Positions 1 through 10,670 of a stretch of DNA of 64,000 nucleotides are shown in pieces (the first letter of the stretch is position 1; each line of letters starts with the position of its first letter). The position numbers and the translations under genes were made by a program. The stretch comes from Cinnamomum chago (lineage: Eukaryota > Streptophyta > Magnoliopsida > Laurales > Lauraceae). Location: assembly GCA_038049695.1 (NCBI GenBank), contig CP142451.1, forward strand, positions 66,159,501 to 66,223,500, in the 5' to 3' direction. Under the pieces are notes generated by a model. It had not been told where the DNA came from and ran no database searches. It worked only from the letters and a program-made list of their open reading frames with translations.

Positions 1-540
1 CCACGGGGAAAATTTAATTAAACTCCAAAATTACCTCCAATGTCTCCCAATACTCATATATATGAAAACAAACCCTTGAATCCAAGACTCCTAATGAAAC
101 TAGGAAAATTAATCAGAGGCTCCTATTGGAATTAGAAAGCTAGGTCTAATTACAACTCATTCAAGGAAAAAACAAAATAAAAATCCTAGACTTATTTCAT
201 AAATCTGAGCCATGGGTCTCATTGCATTGGGCCATTGGCTTTGCATCATTTAGATGTAAAAGAAAAAAACAAAAAAATCCCTAACCCCATCTATTAAATA
301 ACAATGAGAAATAGAATGACAAACTTACTCTTCATCTATAGACTATTCTTGTAACTACTATTAATATTCAATAGCATAAGATTAATAGATATGATTGATA
401 ATATATTTACTTTTCTCTTGTTTGTTTGATTATCTTGCTTTAACATGTAACTAATTTCAGAAACTATTCAACCCATCCACTTTACATAATCAATCAAGTG
501 GGAATATAAACCATGAGAAGAACAAAATACGGTGGTACCA
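1..540. other. unassigned AT-rich DNA
   Basis: I see no coding region, structural RNA or repeat boundary here. The stretch is AT-rich with short A runs, and no frame resembles a known protein. It could be the edge of an old transposon that begins outside the window. Confidence 0.5.
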
Positions 541-562
541 TCAAATAAAATGAGGTTTTGAT

Positions 563-587
563 GAATATATATATATATATATATATT
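563..587. repeat. (AT)n microsatellite
   Basis: An uninterrupted run of about eleven AT dinucleotides. It lies directly beside the LINE-like tail that follows, where simple repeats are common. Confidence 0.9.
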
Positions 588-589
588 GA

Positions 590-795
590 ATGGTCACTTC
601 AATTTTATTAAGGAAAGCCAAACAAGAAGGCAAAGCCGGCAAAGCAAGAGCAAAAGCAAGTTTAAATGAAAAGAAAAACTAAAGCTAAAAGATAAGAGAA
701 ATGTCCTCATGAGCAAATGAGCAAACAAAAGCAAGTTTAAATGACTCCTTGGCTAAAAAATCAACCTCAAAATCGACTTATTGAAGAATATGATG
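590..795 (-). pseudogene. possible L1-type LINE RNase H tail
   Basis: On the minus strand a short stretch reads EVDFLAKES, which resembles the ADxLAKxG end of the RNase H domain in plant L1 LINEs. The plus strand then shows a TTTTATTAA-type junction followed by the AT microsatellite, as at the 3' end of such an element. The match is short and there is no other domain, so this is a weak call. It could be chance. Confidence 0.3.
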
Positions 796-1190
796 AAAGG
801 GGGTGTTAGGACAACGAGTTAGGTACATAGTTCGCTTTTATTCCTCGATGCACACACTAACTAGTTTTTTGCCCATTTTTGGGTACCTTTGGCATTTTGG
901 TTGTATTCTGGCCGAAGTAGTCAAAATGGACTTGTTTGGGGCAAACCATTACGACTAGCATAGCTAGGGACCTTTCTGACATTTTAAGAGTTTTTATTTT
1001 TTATTTTAATAAAATACCCATATTTCTAGCCCAAATTTGTAATTTCACTTTGAAGAACAATTCATTAGGGTTTTTTTTAGGGAGTTGGCACACTTGTAGG
1101 GCAACCTAACTTTAGATTTCACCTATGATGCCCATGGCTAGGACGCTCCATGGATACAATAAGAAGAGCACATCGTTATAATCATCATCG
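796..1190. other. unassigned intergenic DNA
   Basis: No gene or repeat boundary was recognised. The stretch separates two LINE-like relics. Confidence 0.4.
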
Positions 1191-1194
1191 TTGA

Positions 1195-1622
1195 AATCGT
1201 CGTCGTCATCATCATCATCATCATCAAAGCCTTGTCTCAACTATGTTGGGGTCAGCTACATGAATTCTGTTTTTCCATTCTAGTCTATCATGGGCCAAAT
1301 CCTCTAATAGGTTTCATCGATCCAGATCTAACCTTATTACTTCCATCCATGTCCTCTTTGACTTGTCCTTTTTTCTTAGTAGGCCTTTAACTTACATAGA
1401 AATATTTTCCCCCCACTGGTGCTGTAGCTTGTCTGCGTTGGACATGTTCGAGCCATTTCAAAGAATTCTCTTTTAATTTATCACCTATTGATGCTACCTG
1501 TAAATTCCCCAAAATGTGCTTTAATTTTTTCTTTCCTAGTTTTACCACACATCCATCTTAACTTTCTCATCTTTGCTTCCCTCATTTTGTGCATTTGTTG
1601 CTTCTTGGCTTGCCAACACACC
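1195..1622 (-). pseudogene. RTE-type LINE 3' end, degraded
   Basis: Read on the minus strand, this is the C-terminal end of a plant RTE-clade non-LTR retrotransposon. The last coding block reads DRLEWKNRIHVADP, the usual end of these ORFs, and is followed by a TGA/TCA-rich simple tail (plus strand 1195-1225). Further upstream on the minus strand is the diverged region before the C-terminus, including a counterpart of the LRWFGH block (plus strand about 1430-1500). The frame is broken. The element is 5'-truncated, as most LINE copies are, and ends where the plastid-like rRNA piece begins. Confidence 0.75.
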
Positions 1623-1635
1623 CATAGGCGGAGGA

Positions 1636-1730
1636 GCGAGATGAGGAATCTGCCCTAGGAGGGGCTTGTGTCTGATTAGCTAGTTGGTGAGGCAATAGCT
1701 TACCAAGGCAATGATAATTAGTTGGTCCAA
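1636..1730 (+). rRNA. plastid-type 16S rRNA fragment (not functional)
   Basis: About 95 bp match the bacterial/plastid 16S rRNA block around GTCTGATTAGCTAGTTGGTGA, including the AGGCAATAGCTTACCAAGGC segment. From memory of the two gene families, the wording fits plastid 16S better than plant mitochondrial 18S. Several substitutions are present and both ends are cut, so this is a transferred fragment and not a working gene. It abuts a copia fragment at about 1725-1733. Confidence 0.8.
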
Positions 1731-1732
1731 GA

Positions 1733-1815
1733 CCACCCACAAATGTACAATAACCACTTGTGGACCATCTATCGTCAAAAGATCCTGCCCAATCAGCATC
1801 ACAGCAGCCTGCCAC
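1733..1815 (-). pseudogene. copia RNase H fragment
   Basis: The minus strand encodes [24 protein letters not shown], close to the conserved RNase H block (DADWAGS...RRSTSGY) near the end of Ty1/copia polyproteins. Only about 27 codons remain. It is joined directly to the 16S rRNA piece on one side and to a gypsy integrase piece on the other. Confidence 0.85.
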
Positions 1816-1854
1816 ATCAAGACGACCATGATTGGAGTATAATAATCCTTCTTA

Positions 1855-1968
1855 GCATGAATTTTGTGAAGGTCTTGCCTACGACAGAGCTTCGTAACAA
1901 TTCGATTTTTGTGGTAATAGATTGGTTTTCTAAAATGGCTCACTTTATTCCTTGTAGGACAAAAAGAA
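1855..1968 (+). pseudogene. Ty3/gypsy integrase core fragment
   Basis: The plus strand reads [19 protein letters not shown], the block after the first catalytic aspartate of Ty3/gypsy integrases (usual form [18 protein letters not shown]). Only about 35 codons are present, and the frame then runs into a lysine/arginine-rich chance sequence. It faces opposite to the adjacent copia fragment. Confidence 0.85.
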
Positions 1969-1984
1969 AAAGAAAAAAAACCGT

Positions 1985-2410
1985 CACGGCATAGGATAGA
2001 TCAGGCTGTGTGAGAGTGTGAGCTACTGCAATCCTCCAACAAGACTTCGATAAAAATAGGGGTCACAAAATAGCGCACCCGAGTCTGGTAAAAGCTTTGT
2101 GTCCATAAATAATGGGGTGCTCATGGGCTTGGAACTGGGGGGAAGAAATGAGCTATGTATCCAGCTTGCTACGGACTAGGCTAATGAGAAAGGCGGCTAG
2201 AAAAAGTGATCTAGACTGGAGAGTAATCGGCAAAGAGGGGAGAAAGAGATGGGGCAGGGCCTCTTCGTTCTGTTCTGGCAGGGATGCAGCGAGCAATTAC
2301 CGGAACAAGAAACAACTAAGTGCCTTATGCTCCTTTTGGTCTTCTCGTTCTATGTCCATTGATCTCCTGCCTTCTCCCATTCTCTTTATCAAATCCTTCT
2401 AGGCAGATAG
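1985..2410. other. possible mitochondrion-derived insert (NUMT)
   Basis: The stretch is more GC-balanced than its surroundings and its style resembles plant mitochondrial intergenic DNA, for example the parts around 2060-2100 and 2270-2310. No mitochondrial gene is recognised, so the call rests on composition and wording only. The adjoining rRNA, copia and gypsy scraps could have arrived in the same insert, because plant mitochondrial genomes often hold such pieces. A frame at 2112-2402 shows no protein motif. Confidence 0.35.
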
Positions 2411-2458
2411 GCAATGGGTACTTACCTCTCTTGGACATATAATAGGTGTATTAGGACC

Positions 2459-2546
2459 TCTCTTGTGTATTCTCGACTCTTGAGAATTATCATCAATAAT
2501 ATTCTCGTGTATTCTTGACTTTTGAGAATCATCATCAATAATATCC
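2459..2546. repeat. tandem duplication, unit about 44 bp
   Basis: Two adjacent copies share TCTYGTGTATTCTYGACTYTTGAGAATYATCATCAATAATAT-type wording with a few differences. Function unknown. It may be the edge of an old LTR. Confidence 0.7.
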
Positions 2547-2649
2547 ATATTTTTTTTCTTCTCTGAGATAAAATTGATACTAGTTCTAAAACCCTAGAAG
2601 TAATAGTACCAAGCTTGGGTTGGAGGTGTCTACAGTTTGGGTGAATGTC

Positions 2650-4960
2650 TTCCACACCAATCTGGCTATGTTAGAAGGGTTTTATCTTGCCCTTCTTTAA
2701 AGAGGTGAGTAGAGTTTGTAGGCAAGGAAGAAAACAAATGTTACTGCTCATGAAATAGATACCATGGAACTCAGCCTGCATAATCGAATATTTTCTATTC
2801 TCTAATCCTGCGGAATCATAGGTTGTCGTCCATACAAGTGTACAATCCTATTCAGATTATAACAGTATCCTATGATCTCTAGAAAAACATACCATAGTAT
2901 TTATAACTATATACACTGGTCAAATCTCACCAATAGGTATGAGAAGGTTATAATCTAATCTACCAAATAATATTTTGTAATCTAAAATCATTGGTTTCTC
3001 TACACTATTAGATTTCTTCACCTAATCTGGGAGATGTCCACTTTCTTCTTCGTGATTTGTTCATGTGAAATCCACTCAAACTCCTAGCCCAAAAAACAAA
3101 AAGGAAATCCCACTCAATCTGCCTGCATTCCATCGAGTGGTGATGTCAAATTTTAAAGAATCTTTTTCCCCTTTCAGTTGAATCAAATCAAATTGCAGCA
3201 TTTAAACTGAGTTTGCTCCCTCTTCGGATTTCCTATTGACAAACAAAAAAAAAAAAAAAAAAAGGGCTTATCAGTTTGACCACCGAAACTGAATGACTGT
3301 TTTTCTTATTTTGACCAGCTATTTTTAGGCTCTTGAATGTTAAGACCACATGTTAGAACCGAGTTCAGGACTAAGCTGGATCATCTGTCTGATATGGTTG
3401 TGCTGCATAGCAATATATTGATAACATGACAGAGGATCATTCATTACAATTGTGTTTCTTGTGTTTTGTTATGTCTGCTGTTTTATTGTTATGTTTTTCT
3501 CACAATTTAGTTTTTTTCCTTGATAAAGAGCTCTCAGAACTGATCTGTATGACGTAGAGAGCAAGTGATGGTGTAGGAGCTTCCAGCGAAACCGATTTGT
3601 TTCCGCCTTCTCCAAATATTTCTTGATTTGCAAATGTTATGCTTTTACTGTTCTGATTACAGCTGCAAATACAAACTCCAAGAATTTCTTGTGATGGTCT
3701 TGGGTTAGTAGTAGTATGCTTTTACTTTGTCTTTTCCCTTTAGAATATGATACTGTTTGTTATTTACCAAATAAAGATGCAGAAAATTTTGTGAGGCTAC
3801 AGAGGTTATTGTCTTTCACTGCAGTTTGTTTTTCACTATTCTGAGAGGAATCCTTAAATAGCTGTTTTAGCGTTTATTAGGCAATACTGCACTCCACATA
3901 GTAAGAGACTTTCCAGGAATTTGGGAGGCAAAAAAAATGGAAAAAGGAGAAGAGGAAATGAATTAACGAGTTGGGATCATGGTTAAAAAACACTGTTTCA
4001 GACTCCATTAGGGGTTGTTTGTTTGCACTTATTTACATACATAAATGATGCATATGCATAATGATTGCACATCATCACATTTGTTTGCCCTCATTTGCAC
4101 ATGTCTCATAAATGAGGTATGAAAAAATGAAGTATGAAAATGGTGTGTAAATGAGGCCATTTTCAGCATCTCATTTGCATAGCTGAATAGTGGTTGAGTG
4201 TTACACATTGTACTGTAGCTGGGTGGTGGTACTGGTTGGGACATGTAGCGATGTTGGTTTCAAATCCCCTCAGCCAGGTTTTTTTTCCTCACTTTTAGTG
4301 GACCCCAGATTCGTGATACTAACCATCTTCTTTATACGCTTAAGAAAGCCTAAAATGTTTAATTTCACAATTTGCATTTCCATAGATTTTGAGAAATTTA
4401 TGAAAAACATCCAAAAAACCCCAACCTATAAATCTAATTTTCTATACTTTTGTGGACCCCTAATTCATGATCCGAACCATTCAATATCTTGTTTTAATGA
4501 AAAAAAATAAAAAATCAAGATGCTTAGTTTTGTATCTTAATACTTCATGGATTTCGAGAAATTTGTGAAAACACCCAAAAATCCAATTACGTTTAGAACC
4601 ATTTGATGTAGTCATTTACTATGTGAAAATGATGATTTTGACAAACATGGTAATGTGCTTCACATGTAACATTTACATATGTGAAACCCATTTTCCTATC
4701 ACGTACGAAGGGCAATCTGACAACTTATGTAACAGCCAACATAACAATCTGTTTCGGTCACTTTTTAATTTTGAAATTTCTTTTTAGAAATTATAGAAAA
4801 TGTTGGTTCTGAAAATACCAAACTTAATAGTACTTTTAGATTTCTTTGAAAAAAGCCGTCATATACATTATAGTCTATTTGTATTATATATTTTTATGCC
4901 TTGGACATTTACATTTGTATAAATGGCAATGGTGACTACTGCAAAGGTATTTAATGGGCA
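2650..4960. other. unassigned DNA
   Basis: No gene was recognised. The stretch contains an A20 run near 3246, and around 4015-4700 many short ATG-rich words of the kind seen in hAT-like MITEs, but I could not pair terminal inverted repeats. Frames at 4029-4244 and 4190-4510 show no protein motif. Confidence 0.4.
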
Positions 4961-4967
4961 AAACTAA

Positions 4968-5342
4968 TGCAGGCCAGACTACTGGGTCCCGCTTAAAAGG
5001 TTTATGCCGATGGACCAAGTCCAACAAGGCCCATTAAAGTGGGGATCTCCAATGACATCTTCCTATTTTGTAGATTTCTTGATTTTACTAGATTTTAGTA
5101 ATTGCTTAGTATTAAATTAGATAGTTTCTAATTTTATTATAAGTTGTCTTCCAAGTTAGAGCTCACGCTAAACTATATTAGAGATGTAATCCCTTCTCAT
5201 TGGGATAGATTGCAGTTGAATAAAATTGAGCCCTCTCTTGTGAGTTTTTTTGTCTTTGGTGTGAGACCTAGACAACATTATCCTAAGCCCATTGGCTTGG
5301 AGAGTAGCCCATTGGCTATTCTTCCCTTTCTGTGTTGCGTCA
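4968..5342 (+). repeat. family A 5' LTR
   Basis: About 375 bp beginning TGCAGGCC and ending GTCA. It aligns with 12624-13280 across shared blocks such as GTGGGGATCTC, TCTTCCTATTTTGTAGATTT and GTCTTTGGTGTGAGACC. The 3' copy is longer because of an insertion. Confidence 0.85.
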
Positions 5343-5343
5343 A

Positions 5344-5360
5344 TTGGTATAAGAGAGACA
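5344..5360 (+). other. primer-binding site of family A
   Basis: TTGGTATAAGAGAGAC lies one base after the 5' LTR. It is a decayed form of TGGTATCAGAGC, the initiator-methionine tRNA binding site used by most plant LTR retrotransposons. Confidence 0.7.
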
Positions 5361-5919
5361 ATCCGTTCTCATATTGTTGTTTCGATCGAGGTAATCTGTG
5401 CATTCATCCCTTTCATTGATTTCATCATCCATTATCTTTATCTTCATCATCCGCAAATAGGCCCACCGAGACCAGCTCGCTGCACGCCAGCACCGAGGTC
5501 TAGTCGTCGTCATCGTGAGGCTTCAAAGCGTCTTCCTTCGTCTAGATGCCGAGAGCAGCAGTAAGGACCATCTTCCTCACCTTTTGTTTCAAACAAACAG
5601 AGGGGCTTTTCAGCCTTTTCTCTTGCGTGCACAAAGTTCAAGGCCAAGGGGATGACACGTGTCTATAACACTTCTTGAGCCAACATATTGTGCTATGATT
5701 TGGGACAATTTCCGACCCGTTTAAAGAGTTTGCATCACTGAGCAGATCCATCTGCAGTAGACATCCAACCCCTTGACCAGATCAAGGGGCTGGAACTTCT
5801 TTCGGCGATATTGGAGTCATCCACCGTCAGATCTTAGATCTGTTTTCGCTAACATGATCGTGAAGAGCAAATCTACAAATTAAGCCAGTCAAAAATTTTA
5901 AACTTGCATTTAAAAGAAA

Positions 5920-6413
5920 ATGCCTCCCAAGAAGCATATAGAAGTGGAGTTTTCCTCAAACGATGAGGATTTGAAGGGAATTGTTGCGGAATTATTGGTA
6001 AATGTTAATCAACTAACCGCAATAATGGTTCAAATCCAAGAGGCTCTTGCAAGGATTGAAACCTTATTAACCAATTTGGAAACTAATCGGCGTGAGGATA
6101 ATCATCGAGATAGTGGAGGACATAATTGGAATCAACGAGATCCACATACTGTCAATGTTGATCGTGATTTGGGTATTATACTCGTGATTCTCGAATATGA
6201 TGGAAAATTGAAACCGACGAGTTCATGGTTTGGTTGGTGTGTGTTGAAAATGTTTTTTCACACAAGCTAATGACGGATGGTCATAAAGTTACACTGGTAG
6301 CAACTTGATTACGCAATTATGCTGCGATATGGTGGGCCGAGATGCAAAAGAGGAGAAGAAACCAACAAATTGACCTCGTGGACACATGGACCGAGATGAA
6401 AAATCTGTTGAAG
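5920..6413 (+). pseudogene. gag capsid region, first module (interrupted)
   Basis: A frame from 5920 opens with MPPKK and a coiled-coil-like stretch. After a frameshift near 6195 it shows a gypsy capsid pattern: a YDGKL block, ATRLRN-like residues with an in-frame stop, WWAEMQK and TWTEMKNLL. The coding sense breaks at 6413, where a hAT-like element begins. A few codons continue the same block from 7757. No zinc knuckle follows directly, and a second complete gag-like region begins near 7990, so this may be part of a different copy. Lies about 560 bp after the PBS, a normal leader length. Confidence 0.7.
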
Positions 6414-7756
6414 TAGTGTTGTGAAAGGCGCGCCTAGGCGCGAGGTGCACCTATTGGGCTTTAGCTGCCTCGAAGTGAGGCGCGTTCAGTGAAGCGCAGC
6501 CTAGGCGCTCGAGGTGGTGCCTTGGAGCCAGGCGCATGAAGCGTGAGCTTCTTTACAGTACAATAGTTGGATGAAAATTAGAAAAAAAAATCATTTAAGG
6601 GGCTAAACATAAGTTTTAATGGATTAAAATTAGAAAAGGAATTGAGGAGGGGGCCAATTGTAATTTCTTTACTCTTTAAAAGGGCATCAAAGCCCTAATT
6701 GTTTCATTTCCATCGAAACGAAAAGAAGAAGTAGAAGCAGAAGCAGCAGGACCTGGAACTACTCTTTTCATTTCCTAGTACTACTCCTTTCCTCCTCCCA
6801 GTCTCTCTCTCTCTCTCTCTCTCTCTCCCTTTGTTCTCAAGATCTGGAAGTGAATAAATATGGACGTTTGGAGTAATGGGACCCCCATGGCCCACTGTAT
6901 GGATGATCTGGACCATAGAGCAGGAGGCATACCCCCTAGTCGACCAAGAACGACTTAGACCCATGTGAGGTGGGCCCCGTTTGGGCCACCGTCTAGACCC
7001 TTGAAGCACGAGAGGTGGGGTTGGAGGAAGGGCAGGGTAATGTGGTTGACACCGTGGTTGACACCATTACTGGGACCCACTGCACGGCCTGATCTGAGAT
7101 CAGGACCCCTCATCTTGCAGGGGACCCGGGGGCCACCTATGTGGTGGTGGTCCCATGTGGAGTGGGCCCCATCTGCCCCATCATCAGAGACTTCAATTCT
7201 GGGAACCGAGAGAGAGGCCTGTTCATGAAATTTTCTGTAATTGTTAAGGCTGCGGGGCCCAGTAAGGCTACCTAATGATGAATAAGAACCATGGGACTTC
7301 TTGTGGGGCACCGGGCGACCCTAGAGATCAGGTCTGATCATGTATCAGATCAGCGGCACCCACTGTTGGTATATGCCCACTATTCCAGATTCTGTCAGTG
7401 ATTTGCTGTTTGGTCATAGCTATAGTTGTCTTTTTAACATGAAATCATCCTGCTGTGCATTGTGATTGGTTTCTTGGTGAGACTGCTGATTTATGAATAG
7501 GCTCAGCAAGAGTTTGTGGCAAACTGCTGATTTATGAATCTTAAAATTAGCATTTAGAGTGATGGATGCTTTATGACTTTTAGAATTCTTCTAATATTCC
7601 TTGCCTTTTTTGTTCTAATTTGTGAATTATCCATCTATACCAATATATATATATATATATATATTTATCTACAATGTGCGCCTCGCCTTGCGCCTTAGCG
7701 CTTAGGCCCCAGGAGACCTTAATGCCTTGATGCATCTCTTGCTTTTCAAAACACTG
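6414..7756. mobile_element. non-autonomous hAT-like DNA transposon inside gag
   Basis: A 1343-bp insert. Its left end TAGTGTTGTGAAAGGC and the complement of its right end, CAGTGTTTTGAAAAGC, form terminal inverted repeats. Both ends carry subterminal GCGCCTAGGCGC-type words known from plant hAT-like elements. Flanks GTTGAAG (6407-6413) and TTTGAAG (7757-7763) match at six of seven bases, as for a worn TSD of about 8 bp. Gag coding resumes immediately after it. It contains a (CT)n run near 6801-6828, an (AT)n run near 7646-7665 and no transposase. Confidence 0.7.
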
Positions 7757-7930
7757 TTTGAAGCAAAAATTCCTTCTTGTCATACTCTGTATTTCCTAAA
7801 ACTTCAAAACCCTAAACCCCAAATTTCCCAACTTCTTGAAGCCCTAAAATCCCCAAATCCACAACCCAAAACCCAATCTTCGCATTATCCCCTTCAATCC
7901 CCAAAACTCAAAATCCTTAATCCCAATTCT
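7757..7930 (+). other. C-rich leader-like stretch between gag modules
   Basis: After a few codons that complete the first gag block, the sequence becomes rich in CCCTAAA/CCCAAA words without protein similarity, like a 5' untranslated leader. It separates the two gag modules. Confidence 0.4.
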
Positions 7931-7934
7931 ACCA

Positions 7935-8950
7935 TGAACCCTCGTGACCCCAGGCAAGATGTGAAAGTGCAGTCAATGTTCCCAATTTCTATGGGCGCAT
8001 GGACGTGAAAGTTTTCACCGACTAGATTACCACACTTGAAGATTATTTTAAATGTTACAACATGGATGAAGACAAGCATGTCCCCTTTGTAAAGATGAAG
8101 ATGAAGGGTGCAACACGTGTTTAGTGGTGGAGTATTGACGAAAGGAATGCCGATCAGAGAAGACCTCCTATTAGCACATGGGAGGAGATGAAGGAAAAAC
8201 TTGAAGATAAGTACCTGTTGGTTGACTAGGTTGTTGATTCCCTCTTTGATCAATTGGTTGACTGTAGACAAGGGACCTCCACTATGGATGATTGCATAGA
8301 AAGGATCAATGATCTTATTAGTACGTTGCAAAGTGTCAAAGACAGATCGCCAAGCTATCTCCAAATACAAGCGATGACCGCATCAAGAGATTAAAATAGA
8401 ATTGACTATACTCAATTTTCACGGTATAGAACTTCATTGCATGGAACTTCGCATCGAGGATCAGATGAGGCATTTGTATTCAAGGCATGTCGGAGAACCT
8501 CTTCAGCGGAGAAACTCCGATGCAACTTATCAGCGGGTCGTTCCATAGCAAAATCCTATCCAACAAGCTCCACACAAAACCTCATTAAGCAAGCCCCACC
8601 TTAGAATCAAGAAAGGTCACCACCAAATTATGCCACCAAAGGAAAGAATGTCGTCAATCCTTCGCGGCAGAAGCATGATATTGAATGCTTTCGATGCAAA
8701 GGCGAAGGACACTATGCTTCTGAATGCACAGGTGCAAAGAATCTTCACTATGCCTACAATGAAGAACATGGTTATGATTCATAGTGTGTTGATGAAGAAT
8801 ATGAAGTTGAAACTCCATATGAAGAGTAGGGACCTCCACCCAAGCAAGAAGATCTATCAAGCTGAAACAGAAGAACATTATTCATTTGTCTCCTCTTCAT
8901 CACTACTAAAGAGGAAGCTGAAGATTGGAGGCGAAGTAACATAGTTGGCT
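7935..8950 (+). pseudogene. gag with CCHC zinc knuckle, second module
   Basis: Read across several stops and shifts, this is a gypsy Gag. A capsid block with LEDYFKCYNMDEDKH, FVKMKMKGATR and TWEEMKEKLEDKYL is followed by a spacer and the zinc knuckle CFRCKGEGHYASEC (8686-8727, C-x2-C-x4-H-x4-C). The knuckle binds RNA for packaging. The capsid part is homologous in type to the 5920 module but not a copy of it. In-frame stops (for example at the WWW block near 8124) make it non-functional. The protease follows. Confidence 0.85.
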
Positions 8951-9375
8951 CCATGGCTAAATGTTGCGACAGATTGTACAATCTTGTTATTGATGAAGCA
9001 AAATGAATGTGGTATCCTACTAATTAAATTTTTTTTTTTTTTTGAATGTGGTATCCCAAGAAATTGACAAATTGAAGCTGCCAACCGAGAAACACCCGAA
9101 GCGTTACTAAGTTTCTTAGGTGAATGAAGTGGCAATTCCGGTGACCAAACGATGCAAGGCAACATTCATGATTGGTGGTTATGAAGATTCGATTTGGTGT
9201 GATATTATTCCCATGAATGTTACTCACATTTTATTGGGAAGGCCTCGGTTCTTTGATAACAAGGTCCAACGTGATGGAGAAGCTAATACTCATACTTTCA
9301 AGTATAAGGGCCGAAAAGTTACTCTTCTTAAGCCTCCTATTGGAGGCAAAGCAAATGGCATCCATCCTAGCAAAG
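8951..9375 (+). pseudogene. retropepsin-like protease region of family A
   Basis: Broken frames show the order of a gypsy protease: an NLVIDEA-like segment, then VNEVAIPVTKRCKATFMIGG and a C-terminal HILLGRP block (about 9220-9245), which normally reads LLGRPW in this family. The usual catalytic DSG/DTG is not clearly visible; the nearest block (near 8945-8955) reads VGS. A 25-bp insert at 9018-9042 splits the region. Between gag and RT, as expected. Confidence 0.75.
9004..9056 (-). mobile_element. tiny retroposed insert with 14-bp target duplication
   Basis: TGAATGTGGTATCC occurs at 9004-9017 and again at 9043-9056. Between them are 25 bp, TACTAATTAAA followed by a T tract. This fits a severely truncated LINE/SINE insertion in antisense orientation (poly-A on the minus strand). 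Confidence 0.6.
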
Positions 9376-9460
9376 CAAGTTGCATCCATGCTTGATTCTC
9401 GCATTCTCTCTATGCAAAAATTTGAAGAAGAAAACAAAGATCAAGGAGCTTTCTATGCCT

Positions 9461-10670
9461 CTTGTACCCCAAGAACTCAAAGAGGCAGGTGAAAAGGAAG
9501 AATTTTCTAGAGCACTTGAAATAAAGTCTTTGTTCCATGATTTTAAAGACTTAATTCTGGTAGATCTTCCAAAGGCGCTACCACCTATGAGGGACATTCA
9601 GCATGCTATTGATCTAGTCCCCGGTTCCTCACTTCCAAACCTACCTGCTTACCGGATGAGCCCCACTAAACATGCAGAATTGAGAACACAAGTTGAAGAA
9701 CTCCTCCAGAAGGGTTGTATTCAAGAAAAGATGATTCCTCGTGCGGTTCCCACTCTCCTAACACCCAAGAAAGATGGTTCTTGGCGAATGCGTGTTGATA
9801 GCCGAGCAATCAACAAGATCACCATCAAGTATCGATTTCTGATACCTCGGGTCGGGTGGATGACATGCTCGATATGATGACCATTGACCAGATCCTCAAT
9901 CTTTTCAAAGCTTGATCTTAGAAGCGGATATCACCAAATCCGTATTCGACTAGGCGATGAATGCTATGATACTCAGATACTTGTACAACCCCCAATGTGG
10001 CCATATCGAACCAATACGACACTTGTATTGGTACCTGATACTGCACTGATACTTCAATGGAACAAGTTTAACATATCCTACTCACCATTAAAAAAAAAAA
10101 GCTAAAAAGGGACGAAAACAATGATAATTTCATTGATTCAAAAGTGATCCAAAGAAAATTAGGGCACTCGTATCTGTATCCGCGTCCTAGATTTTCAAAA
10201 GTGTGGAGTTGTATCCCTGATCCCCATATCAGTGTCTGTATCCATATCCGTATCTGGGCATCATAGGATGAATGAAAGACAACGTTCAAGACAAAAGATG
10301 GATTGTATGAATGGTTGGTCATGCCGTTCAGATTATCTAGCTCCCAACACTTTTATGCAAATTTGTCATTGTGTGCTTTGATGACATTCTGATTTTTTGC
10401 AAATCAAAGGACACATCTTGATCATTTAAGGAATGTGATGCGGGCACGAGTTCTAAAGTTATTTTCTTGGGTTTTGTTGCGTTGGCCCATGGAGTTGAAG
10501 CCCAATTCAGATAAAATCAAAGGAATTACCGATTGGCCTCTTCCTAAAACTATCCATGAAGTACAGGGTTTTCATGGATTGTCCTTTTATAGGAGATTTA
10601 TTTGCAATTTCAGCACCATTATGACTCCTATAACATATTGGATGAAGAAAGGGGACTTCAATTAAACCAA
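9461..10670 (+). pseudogene. Ty3/gypsy reverse transcriptase, split by a MITE
   Basis: The region encodes the gypsy RT core: [48 protein letters not shown], then FSKLDLRSGYHQIRI after a frameshift near 9870. After a 303-bp MITE (9964-10266) it continues with [17 protein letters not shown] and the catalytic CFDDIL box (FDD at 10377-10385), which is intact. The palm/thumb follows with [21 protein letters not shown]. Part of the segment between LVMPF and FVIVCFDD is deleted. RT copies the element RNA into DNA; this copy cannot. Confidence 0.9.
9964..10266. mobile_element. 303-bp MITE with 17-bp inverted ends
   Basis: The left end CTATGATACTCAGATAC (9964-9980) and the complement of the right end CTATGATGCCCAGATAC (10250-10266) match at 15 of 17 bases. 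Both sides carry the perfect 8-bp TSD GATGAATG (9956-9963 and 10267-10274). RT coding continues across it once one TSD copy is removed. An 8-bp TSD suggests the hAT superfamily, though the ends are not the usual CAGGG type. It has no coding capacity. Confidence 0.9.

Noticed and set aside
1636..1730. Functional 16S rRNA gene
   Set aside because: Only about 95 bp are present, with substitutions and unrelated sequence at both ends.
2112..2402. 96-codon frame in the mitochondrion-like stretch
   Set aside because: It matches no mitochondrial protein I know and has no motif.
4015..4700. MITE with GGGGTTGTTTG-type left end
   Set aside because: No matching inverted right end or TSD could be found by eye.
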